Shown: positions 6,160 to 14,799 of the stretch, one piece after another
How the letters are laid out: the number at the start of each line of letters is the position of its first letter
How positions within the stretch are numbered: the first letter of the stretch is position 1
Assembly: GCA_028695935.1 (NCBI GenBank)
Contig: JAQVHY010000002.1
Span: 1-61,362, forward strand
Length of the DNA stretch: 61,362 bases
Origin: Desulfobacca sp.
GTDB lineage: Bacteria; Desulfobacterota; Desulfobaccia; Desulfobaccales; Desulfobaccaceae
Reading direction: 5' to 3'
Position numbers and translations under genes: made by a program
The notes under the pieces: model-generated
The model's input: the letters and a program-made list of their open reading frames with translations, nothing else
Told to the model about the DNA's origin: nothing
Databases searched by the model: none

Positions 6160-7290
6160 TCAGACCACTCGCACCAGTCGAAATCCCGAGATCGGGAAGC
6201 GATTGCGGGAATGGGGTGGCGCATAAAAACGGGCCGCACAGCGGCATTTTTTGGCGCTGCTGAACCATGAACCGCCCCGCACTACCCGTCCGGGACCGGA
6301 AAGCGGGCCGGCAGGATCGGTCTGAGCGGTTTCCGGGTAGGAACTATACCAGTCCTGGCACCACTCGGCCACATTGCCATGCATGTCGTATAGGCCCCAA
6401 GCATTGGGGCGTTTTTGAGCCACAGGTTGTAGGGAACGGTTGGAATTGCCACAGTACCAACCGATCTCATCCAGGGCCGGGTCAAGTTCACAAAATAGGG
6501 TGATTAAATCCCCGTTGGCCAGGGCCGTGGGGCTTCCGGCCCGGCAGGCGTACTCCCATTCAGCTTCGGTGGGCAGCCGGTAAATGCCTTCCTGGAGGGC
6601 CAGCAATTTTCTGATAAACTCCTGGCAGTCATTCCAGTTTACCCCTTCCACCGGTAGGTCGGCGCCAGTTTTCAACATGCGGGAAGGTATGTGGCCCATC
6701 AGGGCCTGCCATTGGCCCTGGGTCACTGGGGTGACCTGAAAATAAAGGTCCTGGGAGATAGTCACTTCATGCTGAGTCTCATCGCTACTGCGTCCGGTTT
6801 CAGTTTCTGGACTGCCCATCAGAAAACTACCGGCCGGGATGCGGACAAAGGTCATGTTCAGGGAATTGGTCAGAGTCTCTAATCCGGCCGGAATCTGAAT
6901 GGCGGAGGGTCCCAGGGCTGGGACCTCGCCCACCTCTTCGTTTAAAACTTGAACCTCGGGTTCAGAAAGTGAAACATCACCAGGGGCTGGTTCTAAGGGA
7001 GGCGGAGGTAGAGGTGAAACAACCTGTTGCGCCCTGCTCAGAGCCGGAGCTGGCCCCGCCACCGGCCCAAAATTCTGAGCCTCGGGTTTAAAGATTGGAA
7101 CCTCATCAGGCCGCGGTCCGGACCGTAGCGCGGCACCGGCCTTCGTGGCCCCGGCTGGAGGAACAACGGGCGCGACACCGGGTGCAGAGATTCGTTCTGG
7201 CACGGGCGCGGCTGGAACCGGAGATGGAGTAGATTCTCCCATTAGGTCCTGGACCCTGGAAAAAATCGGCTTTTGTTTTGTTTTTTTCAT
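6160..7290 (-). CDS. Formylglycine-generating-enzyme-like protein lacking the catalytic cysteines
   Basis: 376 residues. Residues 1-140 are a Pro/Ala-rich low-complexity region without a signal peptide. Residues 145-376 are an FGE-sulfatase (SUMF1-like) domain: FVRIPAGSFLMGS, RLPTEAEWEYACR, WGLYDMHGNVAEW, GRVVRGGSWF and a closing GFRLVRV. In true FGEs the segment after GGS holds two copper-binding cysteines; here it reads GGSWFSSAKKCRCAAR, so at least the first is absent. Sulfatase activation is therefore unlikely, and a ligand-binding or scaffold role is more probable. It starts eight bases after the ExeA-like gene and is surely in its operon. Confidence 0.8.
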   Translation of the reverse strand: MKKTKQKPIFSRVQDLMGESTPSPVPAAPVPERISAPGVAPVVPPAGATKAGAALRSGPRPDEVPIFKPEAQNFGPVAGPAPALSRAQQVVSPLPPPPLEPAPGDVSLSEPEVQVLNEEVGEVPALGPSAIQIPAGLETLTNSLNMTFVRIPAGSFLMGSPETETGRSSDETQHEVTISQDLYFQVTPVTQGQWQALMGHIPSRMLKTGADLPVEGVNWNDCQEFIRKLLALQEGIYRLPTEAEWEYACRAGSPTALANGDLITLFCELDPALDEIGWYCGNSNRSLQPVAQKRPNAWGLYDMHGNVAEWCQDWYSSYPETAQTDPAGPLSGPGRVVRGGSWFSSAKKCRCAARFYAPPHSRNRFPISGFRLVRVV

Positions 7291-7297
7291 GGTTTAG

Positions 7298-9064
7298 TCA
7301 TCCTGATCTGGCCTTCAGGCGTTGGAGGGCTTTATCCAGATCCTGGCGGTTCTCATAACCGCCGATCAATACTCGATGGGTTATCCCGCCCTGGTAAGTT
7401 TTGGTATTCACCACCAGATAACGGACCCCCTGCTGACTCAGCCAAGAGAGCGTCTTCTGTAAGCTCGACATAGAGAAGTAACGTCCATAAGCCCCATAAA
7501 ACAGATGCTCTCGTAAGATTATCGTCTGATCGGCTGGATTTATTAAGGGTAGATTCAATTTCTGGCCCGGATAGATTAAATCTTCATTAGTAGTCTCGGG
7601 GTTGGCCAGCAGGATGGCTTCCAGCCCCAGGTCAACATCGTCGGGGTAATGGGTGGAGGCAATCTTAGTCAGGTTATCATTGGCTCTGACTTTGATGGGT
7701 TCGGGAAAGTTGACGGTTGTGGAGTCCGACACGGTTGATTTAACCCCAGTATCCCCCGCCGAAATGGTTTCCGGGGCAGCTTTCGAAGTGTCCTGACTGA
7801 CGGTCGGTGGTGAACTAGAGCTATCTGTTGCCGCGCTACCAGGCCGTGAAGAAAATTCTGGGCGGGACAGCTCTGCCCTCGCAAGGCTGCCCGTCGGACC
7901 AGGCGCAGCGCTTGCGATAGTTGATTGACCCTCATTCTCATCCTTGCTGACTTGGACCTCAGCCCCCTTTGACTGAGGTTCGTAGGCCGGCTTATCCGCA
8001 GACTGTTCAACTTTTTTTCCGGGTACGGATAAGACGTTATCTGGCTTGGCTGGTTTGGAAGTCGCGGGTAAGGGCGCTGAAACCGAGGGTATTTTACTTT
8101 CAAGTCTAGTCTGCCCTGGATCTGGTCGGAAATACTGACCCCACCAACCGGTCTGGCCCAGGAACAGCCCGATAATTAGAAAAGCCGCAGAGGCGGTTAA
8201 GGGAATCCATAACGCCATATTTTTCCAGGGCTTGACTGAAGCTTTGGGGGTAAAAATGACGTCGGTGAGCAGAGCCTCATGGGCTTTTTTCAGAACCTGG
8301 CGATTGACTCTCCTCAGACCGTCCGCCATACAACTCAATAAGGCATTATCGCAGAGTTGGTTGATCCGGCGCGGAACCCCATCGGTCAGTTGATAAAGTA
8401 ATTTCTCGCACTTAGGTTCAAAAATGGCCGGAAAACTAGACCCCACCTGCTGCAAGCGATGATCTATGTAGGCAATAGTCTCGGTCTGATTTAAAGGAGA
8501 TAAAAACCGGCTGATATTGATGCGCTGCCGCAGTTGGCGCATCTGAGGACGGTTCAGATTATGGCTCAGTTCATACTGCCCCACCAGCAAAATTTGCAAC
8601 AGCTTGCTTTCCGGGACTTCAATATTGGAGAGCAGCCGGACTTCCTCTAAACTGGCATCTGGAAATAGATGGGCTTCGTCAACGATCAAGATATAGTCTT
8701 TGCCTTGCTGGCGATCGGCAATTAAGACCTCTTTGATCTGATCCAGGAGTTCCAGGACATTTTCCTTTTTATCGACGATGCCAATCGCGGCCGCGATAAA
8801 ATGCAGCAGATCAAGATAGCTGGCCATAGGGTTGGAGATCAGAATCGACTGCACCGAGTCCGGCAACCGATTCAGGAAACTGTTAACGAGCATGGTTTTC
8901 CCCGTCCCCACGTCGCCGCACACAATTGCTAATCCTTTTCTCTCCTTGACAAAATATAACAGGGCCGCTAATACTTCCTGGTGATCTTCAGAGAGAAACA
9001 GGAAGCGTTGATCTAAATTATTCTCAAAAGGAGAGTTGGAAAAACCAAAATAATCATTATACAT
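7298..9064 (-). CDS. ExeA/GspA-type AAA ATPase with transmembrane, LysM and SPOR-like domains
   Basis: 588 residues. Residues 1-270 are an ExeA-type AAA+ domain: the opening YFGFSNSPFE, Walker A GDVGTGKT, Walker B ILIVDEAH, and a RINQLCDNALL sensor-2 region. A single membrane helix lies near 287-310. A long Ser/Pro-rich linker follows, then a LysM domain (about 455-505: IKVRANDNLTKIAS ... YPGQKLNLP) and a C-terminal SPOR-like domain. The architecture couples a cytoplasmic ATPase to periplasmic peptidoglycan binding, as in GspA/ExeA, which helps place secretins and pili through the wall. No secretin or pilus gene is nearby. It is followed at once by the FGE-like gene. Confidence 0.85.
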   Translation of the reverse strand: MYNDYFGFSNSPFENNLDQRFLFLSEDHQEVLAALLYFVKERKGLAIVCGDVGTGKTMLVNSFLNRLPDSVQSILISNPMASYLDLLHFIAAAIGIVDKKENVLELLDQIKEVLIADRQQGKDYILIVDEAHLFPDASLEEVRLLSNIEVPESKLLQILLVGQYELSHNLNRPQMRQLRQRINISRFLSPLNQTETIAYIDHRLQQVGSSFPAIFEPKCEKLLYQLTDGVPRRINQLCDNALLSCMADGLRRVNRQVLKKAHEALLTDVIFTPKASVKPWKNMALWIPLTASAAFLIIGLFLGQTGWWGQYFRPDPGQTRLESKIPSVSAPLPATSKPAKPDNVLSVPGKKVEQSADKPAYEPQSKGAEVQVSKDENEGQSTIASAAPGPTGSLARAELSRPEFSSRPGSAATDSSSSPPTVSQDTSKAAPETISAGDTGVKSTVSDSTTVNFPEPIKVRANDNLTKIASTHYPDDVDLGLEAILLANPETTNEDLIYPGQKLNLPLINPADQTIILREHLFYGAYGRYFSMSSLQKTLSWLSQQGVRYLVVNTKTYQGGITHRVLIGGYENRQDLDKALQRLKARSG

Positions 9065-9305
9065 AAGATCTTAACCTCGATTTTATGGTCATCCTGTGAT
9101 CCTGGAAATCAATCGGCTAGTTGGGGTGGCCCGTCAATAATCCCAAACCATTGGCCCCGAATATGATGGTGATAGTATAGTATGGTTAAAAGTATTTTAT
9201 CCTTCACGACAATGCATAAAATATACCAAAAGCCTAGAATCAATGCCAAGATAAATCAAAAGGAGGAGGTTGGGACGACGCCTCACAAAAAAAGGGTCCC
9301 ATGAC
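9065..9305. other. Intergenic region between divergent exeA-like and rplM genes
   Basis: AT-rich in its right half. It should hold the promoter of the minus-strand ATPase gene, but no convincing match is visible. There is no reading frame of note and no RNA I recognise. Confidence 0.4.
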
Positions 9306-9334
9306 TTGACAATCCAAGAAATTAAGTATATTAA
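9306..9334 (+). promoter_or_regulatory. Promoter of the rplM-rpsI operon
   Basis: TTGACA (9306-9311), a 17-base spacer and TATTAA (9329-9334) lie 32 bases before the rplM start codon. The match is near consensus, as expected for ribosomal protein genes. Confidence 0.7.
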
Positions 9335-9366
9335 TTATTTTTTGATTAGATCTGGAGTGTTCCGAT

Positions 9367-9801
9367 ATGAAGACTTATGTTGGACGTGAAGCCGAGGTGC
9401 AGAAAAAATGGTATCTGGTAGATGGCCAGGGACAGGTGTTGGGCCGTCTGTCCAGCCAGATTGCCATGATTCTGCGCGGCAAAACCAAGCCGGTTTATAC
9501 CCCCCACGCCGATGTCGGGGACTTTGTGGTGGTAGTCAATGCCGAACAGCTCCGGCTGACCGGCAAAAAACTGGATAATAAGGTTTATTATCGGCACACC
9601 GGCTATATCGGCAGCATCAAATCGATTACCGCCCGCAAGTTGCTTGATAAAAAGCCGGACGAGGTCCTCCGCAGCGCGGTGCGGGGCATGCTGCCCAAAA
9701 ATAGCCTGGGGCGCCGCTTGTTAAAAAAACTAAAGATCTATGCGGGCGACCAACATCCCCATCAGTCTCAGCAGCCCGAGGTTTTAACTTTAGCAAAATA
9801 G
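9367..9801 (+). CDS. rplM: 50S ribosomal protein L13
   Basis: 144 residues, normal length for L13, a 23S rRNA-binding protein needed early in 50S assembly. Recognisable blocks are the N-terminal KWYLVDGQGQVLGRLSSQIA, the DVGDFVVVVNAEQLRLTGKK region and VRGMLPKNSLGRRLLKKLK. TGGAG precedes the ATG. It is followed after 15 bases by rpsI, the pairing found in almost all bacteria, and both should be read from the promoter at 9306-9334. Confidence 0.98.
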   Translation: MKTYVGREAEVQKKWYLVDGQGQVLGRLSSQIAMILRGKTKPVYTPHADVGDFVVVVNAEQLRLTGKKLDNKVYYRHTGYIGSIKSITARKLLDKKPDEVLRSAVRGMLPKNSLGRRLLKKLKIYAGDQHPHQSQQPEVLTLAK

Positions 9802-9816
9802 CTCAAGAGAAGAGAT

Positions 9817-10212
9817 ATGACCAGCACTGCCAATGTCCACGCCCTAGGCAAACGAAAAAATTCGATTGCCCGGGTTTATTTACGTCCGGGAACCGGGCGG
9901 ATCACCGTAAACCAACGGGAACTGACCGACTATTTCCCCCGCGAAACCTTGCGCATGATCATTCATCAGCCCTTGGAGCTGGTCGATACCGGGAGTGATC
10001 TCGATATCGTGGTAAACGTGCGGGGGGGCGGGATTTCCGGTCAGGCCGGGGCGATCAAACACGGGATCAGCCGGGCGTTGATCGAACTCAACCCTGATTA
10101 CCGACCCATCCTAAAGAAAGCCGGGTTCCTGACCCGCGATGCCCGTATCAAAGAGCGCAAAAAATATGGCCAGCGCGGGGCCCGGGCTCGCTACCAATAT
10201 TCCAAGCGTTAA
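9817..10212 (+). CDS. rpsI: 30S ribosomal protein S9
   Basis: 131 residues. S9 reaches the ribosomal P site with its C-terminal tail. Typical segments are [37 protein letters not shown] and the basic ending in SKR, whose last Arg contacts P-site tRNA. AGAGAAGAG precedes the ATG. It is the second gene of the rplM operon; argC follows after 21 bases and may be co-transcribed. Confidence 0.98.
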   Translation: MTSTANVHALGKRKNSIARVYLRPGTGRITVNQRELTDYFPRETLRMIIHQPLELVDTGSDLDIVVNVRGGGISGQAGAIKHGISRALIELNPDYRPILKKAGFLTRDARIKERKKYGQRGARARYQYSKR

Positions 10213-10233
10213 TCAATTACAGGTTAACTTGCC

Positions 10234-11271
10234 ATGCTCAAGGTTGCGGTGGTCGGGGCCTCAGGATATACTGGTCTGGAACTGCTCCGGTTGCTGGCCC
10301 GCCACCCCCAGGTGGAAATCGTGGCCGTTACTTCCCGGGAATACGCCGGGAAGCCCTTGACTAGTGTCTTTCCGGCCCTGGCCCAAATCGTCGAGATCGA
10401 TTTTACCGCCCCCGACCCGGAGAGCATCGCGGCCCAGGCCGATTTTATCTTCACCGCCCTGCCCCACAAAGCCGCCATGGGCGTAATCCCCGCCTTTATC
10501 CAGGCGGGCTGCCAAGTGGTGGATCTAAGCGCGGATTTCCGCTTTCAGGACCAGGGTGTTTATGAGCAATGGTATCAACCGCATAGTGCGCCAGAGCTGC
10601 TGCGCGACGCGGTCTATGGCCTGCCCGAACTTTACCGGGCGAAGATATGCGGCGCCCGCTTAGTCGGAAATCCCGGCTGTTATCCGATCAGCGTCATTCT
10701 GGGCCTGGCCCCTTTGCTTAAAGCTGATCTTGTTGACCCGGAAACTATCATCGCGGATTGCAAATCCGGGGTCAGCGGTGCCGGCCGCGGGGTCGCCCTG
10801 GCCAGCCTGTTCTGCGAGGTTAACGAGGGTTTCCGGGCCTACAAAGTCGCCGAACATCGGCATACCCCCGAAATCGAACAGGAATTAAGCCGGGTGGCGG
10901 GTTTCCCGGTACAGGTCACCTTCACGCCGCATCTGGTGCCGATGAGTCGGGGGATTCTGGCTACCCTGTATGCCCACTGGCGCCGCCCGGTAACCGACTC
11001 CGAACTCTATCAGATCTATCGCGACTTTTATCAGGGCCATCCCTTTATCCGAATTTGTAGTCCCGGCGGCTTGCCCAACACCGCCTTTGTTAAAGGCACC
11101 AATTTCTGTGATCTGGGTTTTCGGGTTGACCCCCGGACCGGTAGAATAATCGCGGTGTCGGCTATTGATAACCTGACCCGCGGGGCCTCAGGTCAGGCCA
11201 TCCACAATATGAACCTGATGCAGGGTTGGCCGGAAACCCTGGGATTGGAAGTCGTCCCGTTAGTGCCTTAA
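10234..11271 (+). CDS. argC: N-acetyl-gamma-glutamyl-phosphate reductase
   Basis: 345 residues. It catalyses the NADPH-dependent third step of arginine synthesis, reducing N-acetylglutamyl phosphate to the semialdehyde. The N-terminal Rossmann motif is [16 protein letters not shown]; the catalytic Cys is C149 in GNPGCYP, and the active-site His region is [11 protein letters not shown]. Full length for the short (type 1) family. It follows rpsI closely, so it is probably read from the same promoter, an arrangement seen in other Desulfobacterota. No other arg gene is in the window. Confidence 0.96.
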   Translation: MLKVAVVGASGYTGLELLRLLARHPQVEIVAVTSREYAGKPLTSVFPALAQIVEIDFTAPDPESIAAQADFIFTALPHKAAMGVIPAFIQAGCQVVDLSADFRFQDQGVYEQWYQPHSAPELLRDAVYGLPELYRAKICGARLVGNPGCYPISVILGLAPLLKADLVDPETIIADCKSGVSGAGRGVALASLFCEVNEGFRAYKVAEHRHTPEIEQELSRVAGFPVQVTFTPHLVPMSRGILATLYAHWRRPVTDSELYQIYRDFYQGHPFIRICSPGGLPNTAFVKGTNFCDLGFRVDPRTGRIIAVSAIDNLTRGASGQAIHNMNLMQGWPETLGLEVVPLVP

Positions 11272-11278
11272 AAATACT

Positions 11279-11303
11279 GTTTTCGGTTTTCGGTTTTCTG
11301 TTA
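11279..11303 (+). repeat. Tandem 7-mer (GTTTTCK) after argC
   Basis: GTTTTCG, GTTTTCG, GTTTTCT and a partial GTTAGAA follow each other with a period of exactly 7. It is one of several such tracts in the window's gaps. The surrounding 130 bases between argC and truA are AT-rich and hold nothing else I can identify. Confidence 0.6.
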
Positions 11304-11411
11304 GAAAAATTAATTTAAATAATTGGTTAGTATTATTAGTTTGTTATGTGATAGCAAAATTTATATAATCCCCCCTACCCTATTATCTTCGCCGGATTTT
11401 CCGTGCCTGCC

Positions 11412-12197
11412 ATGTTGTCACACCGAAATATTAAACTATTAATCGAATATGATGGCAGTGCTTATCACGGCTGGCAGCGGCAGCATAATGCCCTGACCAT
11501 CCAGGAAGTCTTAGAAACCTGTCTGTCCCGTCTGACCAAAGAACATATTCGGGTCATCGGTTCCGGCCGCACTGATGCCGGAGTCCATGCCCTGGGGCAG
11601 GTAGCCAACTTTAAGACCGCCACCGATTTGCCCTTAAGCGCCTTTAATGCGGGGCTTAACCGACTGCTCCCGGCCGATATCGCCATCCTGGCGGCCCAGG
11701 AAGTGGCCCCGGAATTTGACGCCCGTTATGCGGCGCTCGGCAAGACCTATGAATACCGCCTGCTGAACCGTCCGGTCCGGTCGGCCTTGCACCGGGCCTA
11801 TTGCTGGTGGCTGCCGATGTTCTTGGATGAGACAGCCATTAAGCAAGCCAGCGCCGCACTTATCGGAGAACATGACTTTTCCGCGTTCCAGTCTAGTGGC
11901 AGCAGCATCAAGAATCCGGTGCGCCGCGTCTGGGCGGCGAGCTGGGACTTAGCTGGCGAGGGATGGTATAGATTTCGGATAACCGCTAACGGTTTCTTGC
12001 GGGGCATGGTGCGGTCGCTGGTGGGAACCCTGGTGGACATCGGACGCGGTAAGCGGCGGCCGGAGGATATAGCCCAAATTCTTGTCAGCCGGGATCGGTG
12101 TCAGGCCGGACCTACCGCCCCGGCCCAGGGGTTATATCTGGTGCAGGTATTATACGATCAGCAGGATTTAGAAAAACTTACCGATTCAGAAGGCTGA
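11412..12197 (+). CDS. truA: tRNA pseudouridine(38-40) synthase
   Basis: About 261 residues. It isomerises U38, U39 and U40 in the anticodon stem-loop. The family start IKLLIEYDGSAYHGWQRQ is clear, and the catalytic Asp is in GSGRTDAGVHALGQ. Later blocks FSAFQSSGSS and RFRITANGFLRGMVR confirm TruA. I chose the ATG at 11412 because it puts six residues before the conserved IKL, as usual; a GTG at 11403 is in frame. No ribosome site is obvious for either. It faces the GmrSD-like gene across a 45-base convergent gap. Confidence 0.95.
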   Translation: MLSHRNIKLLIEYDGSAYHGWQRQHNALTIQEVLETCLSRLTKEHIRVIGSGRTDAGVHALGQVANFKTATDLPLSAFNAGLNRLLPADIAILAAQEVAPEFDARYAALGKTYEYRLLNRPVRSALHRAYCWWLPMFLDETAIKQASAALIGEHDFSAFQSSGSSIKNPVRRVWAASWDLAGEGWYRFRITANGFLRGMVRSLVGTLVDIGRGKRRPEDIAQILVSRDRCQAGPTAPAQGLYLVQVLYDQQDLEKLTDSEG

Positions 12198-12242
12198 TTT
12201 GATTGAATAGAAGACTCCATAAATCGGAAGATATGGTTCATT

Positions 12243-13919
12243 TCACAAATCCCAGACTTTCTTTAAAGTTTCAAGTAGATTATTTTGACGTTTTGCTACA
12301 GTGGCAGGAGTCCACTCTGGTTCCTGGAGAACTTGTGTAGTTAAAGTAAACGGACTTACCCCACCTCTTTGAAAATATTCCTTCTTTTTTCTTTCAAATT
12401 CAAAATTGCTGGCCTTGCTATTTTTCCTTCGTGAAAGAAGAGCAAGATTTCCCAACCGGTGTACAGAACTATTTCTTTCGTCTTCATTCGGCCACCATTC
12501 CAACCACTTGCTATCTGCTGGTGGACACTGAGGGAGCACATGCTCAACGGTAAGTATTGGGTAATTGTAAGTGGCTTCGCCACCAGAAAGAGCTTCATCA
12601 AGGCGAAGGAGGATCGGAAGTCTGATTTTTACAACTGTATATATATCTCCATCGAGTGTGGTGATTATTCGCTTCCGTTCTTCATCTGAAAGCTGTATTG
12701 GAGATTCAGCCGATAGAAGGTCAGCATTGCTTTCTATTGCGGCAAGAACTCGTCCATAACGTTCAATGCGATAATTAATATCGGCTCTAAGAATCATCAT
12801 TCCTACTGCTAGACGCTCTAATTTTGTTAAAAACCTTAGTAGTTGCTCAGGCTTGTTTCTAAAATAAGTCATATAAAGGATTGATGATGGCTGCCAATCA
12901 AAATTGTCAATTCTCTTTAGGTACTTAAGGAATCCATTTATTTCATCTGTCTTTGTAACACCTTCATAGCTAGTATTTTGAATCTGGTCAAAAATTTCTC
13001 CCATTGGTAATAAAGTATTATCAATAAATTCTTTTGGATTGTTTGTTGGATTTAGATAACTCCTAAACTCTTGAAGAACCGTAGAGCGAAGTTTATTTTT
13101 AGCTTTAATCATTCTTATATGAGCAAACAAATCCTCAAAAGCATCTCTCCCCAAATTATCTTCGATATCCTCCCACTTTTTCGTATATTCTTCCTCTTCT
13201 TTTGCTCCAACTTCGCCAATGACTTCAGCCTTAAGAATATCTGTAAGAGATAAATCAAGCCCTCTATCGTTCAGTACGGAAAAAATTCTATAAGCAGAAT
13301 TTAGATCAGGAGTTGAAACAACCACCACGAAGCAGCGTAATGCAATAAAGCTTGCTAAATAGATTAACTCTGTTTCACTCAAATTTTCTAATTTTGAAAC
13401 AAAATTTAAAGCGTTATTACGGATATTTTTGCAGCTTTCTGGTAGTTCTCCATTTAAAGACTTTAGTTTTTCAATTCCTCCCTCGACCTGAATATATTCT
13501 TGAAAAAAATTCTCGTCCCTTTTTCTTATTGTTAGACGGTAACGGTCAGGAGTAAAAAGAATAGGGTTTCCCTTTTCGTAAATCATTACAGAGATGCCCT
13601 CTGCCTTATCCTGCCCTAAAAGAGATCTGATTACAGACAATAGGATCGTTAAAGTAACTAAACGTTGTTGTCCATCAACTATTTGTGAATCTGGTTTTTC
13701 ACCTTTTATCAAGACGATACTTCCTAAAAAATAGGGGTTTAAGTTTTCAACGGGACTCTTCCCGTTATCTAAGCTTACAAGTAAATCATCCAATAATTCG
13801 CCCGATTCTTCAGTGGTCCACGCATAGGGTCGTTGGTAGTTGGGGACATTAAATACAAAGTCATCACTGAAAATTTTGGCTACCGGCTTTTCTGACCCCT
13901 GAATGGTAACTGGACCCAT
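12243..13919 (-). CDS. GmrSD-type (DUF262/DUF1524) modification-dependent restriction protein
   Basis: 558 residues. The N-terminal DUF262 half has the ParB/Srx-like nucleotidase motif DGQQR in QIVDGQQRLVTLTILL and the opening FNVPNYQRPYAWTTEE. The C-terminal DUF1524 half carries a His-Me-finger nuclease signature, LTVEHVLPQ followed by VHRLGNLALLSRRKNSKASN. This is the single-chain form of GmrSD, a type IV system that cuts phage DNA with modified bases; related fusions include BrxU and SspE. The gene is strikingly AT-rich against its neighbours and interrupts housekeeping genes, suggesting transfer. AAGGAGG seven bases before the ATG fixes the start. Confidence 0.88.
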   Translation of the reverse strand: MGPVTIQGSEKPVAKIFSDDFVFNVPNYQRPYAWTTEESGELLDDLLVSLDNGKSPVENLNPYFLGSIVLIKGEKPDSQIVDGQQRLVTLTILLSVIRSLLGQDKAEGISVMIYEKGNPILFTPDRYRLTIRKRDENFFQEYIQVEGGIEKLKSLNGELPESCKNIRNNALNFVSKLENLSETELIYLASFIALRCFVVVVSTPDLNSAYRIFSVLNDRGLDLSLTDILKAEVIGEVGAKEEEEYTKKWEDIEDNLGRDAFEDLFAHIRMIKAKNKLRSTVLQEFRSYLNPTNNPKEFIDNTLLPMGEIFDQIQNTSYEGVTKTDEINGFLKYLKRIDNFDWQPSSILYMTYFRNKPEQLLRFLTKLERLAVGMMILRADINYRIERYGRVLAAIESNADLLSAESPIQLSDEERKRIITTLDGDIYTVVKIRLPILLRLDEALSGGEATYNYPILTVEHVLPQCPPADSKWLEWWPNEDERNSSVHRLGNLALLSRRKNSKASNFEFERKKKEYFQRGGVSPFTLTTQVLQEPEWTPATVAKRQNNLLETLKKVWDL

Positions 13920-14123
13920 ATTACCCCTCCTTAAATGCGATTCTTAAGCCTCAATATGGCACAAGCGAAAACCAACAATCAATCTTCGTTTTCGACTATT
14001 ACTATGTTATCTGCATCATTTCAATCTTTCGTTTGTCCTCCCCACGGCTACCTGATCTTCATTGATATCTCCATTCAGGTCCTCACGGTTTATATACATA
14101 GCGTCATTTCTCGCCAGCTCTAG

Positions 14124-14585
14124 TTAACCGCCTTTTTTCCTGATCCGCTGTAATTCCCGTTCCTCATCGCGGCGGCGGATGGTCTCACGTTTGTCGTATT
14201 TCTTTTTGCCGCGGGCCAGGCCGATCTCCACTTTGACATATTGATCGCGGAAATAGATCTTTAAAGGGATCAGGGTATAACCCCGTTCTTCGGTTTTGCC
14301 GATCAGCCGTTTGATTTCGCGGCGGTGCAACAATAGCTTGCGGGGTCGGGTGGGATCATAGGCCTCGGGAGGCGCGAAGGGATAGGGGCTGATATGGGCG
14401 TTATAGAGATAGACCTCGCCCTTGCGGATGCGGGCATAGGCATCGCCGATGTTGGCCTTGCCCAACCTCAGAGATTTGACCTCGGAGCCGGTCAGCACTA
14501 ATCCAGCTTCGTACAGGTCATCGATGTAATAATCGAAATAGGCCTTGCGATTTTGAGCGATCAGTTTAATAACGTCTTTGGGCAT
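14124..14585 (-). CDS. smpB: SsrA-binding protein
   Basis: 153 residues, normal length. SmpB delivers tmRNA to stalled ribosomes for trans-translation. Conserved segments are IAQNRKAYFDYYI, AGLVLTGSEVKSLRLGKANI, YLYNAHISPYPFA, RKLLLHRREIKRLIGKT and the C-terminal basic tail beginning at ARGKKKYDKRE, which enters the mRNA channel. The tmRNA gene is not recognisable nearby. Downstream lies the AT-rich GmrSD gene; upstream, the ptsI stop is separated by a stretch of palindromes. Confidence 0.97.
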   Translation of the reverse strand: MPKDVIKLIAQNRKAYFDYYIDDLYEAGLVLTGSEVKSLRLGKANIGDAYARIRKGEVYLYNAHISPYPFAPPEAYDPTRPRKLLLHRREIKRLIGKTEERGYTLIPLKIYFRDQYVKVEIGLARGKKKYDKRETIRRRDEERELQRIRKKGG

Positions 14586-14649
14586 GATCAGATCGGGAAG
14601 TTACCGGGTATCCTCACAAATTTTTTCAGATGTGGTAAATAGCCCTAAA

Positions 14650-14775
14650 GGCGCAATGAATTGCGCCCCTACCAAAATCTGTTTTTTATCCTTAAAAAGG
14701 CCACAAATAATTATAAGCTCTGGATTGGGAAACTGCAATTTTCCCTGTAGGGGCGACCCGGCGGGCCGCCCCTAC
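14650..14775. repeat. Two GC-rich palindromes between ptsI and smpB
   Basis: GGCGCAA-TGAA-TTGCGCC (14650-14667) and GTAGGGGCG (14747-14755) with CGCCCCTAC (14767-14775) are strong hairpins. Both contain the CGCCCCTAC(C) string, so they look like ends of one dispersed element. They lie just after the ptsI stop and may help end that transcript. The rest of 14586-14799 holds no gene. Confidence 0.5.
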
Positions 14776-14799
14776 GGTATCCGACCCTTATAATTTTTT

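Noticed and set aside
6160-7290. True sulfatase-activating enzyme
   Set aside because: The cysteine expected just after GGS is absent and there is no sulfatase gene nearby.
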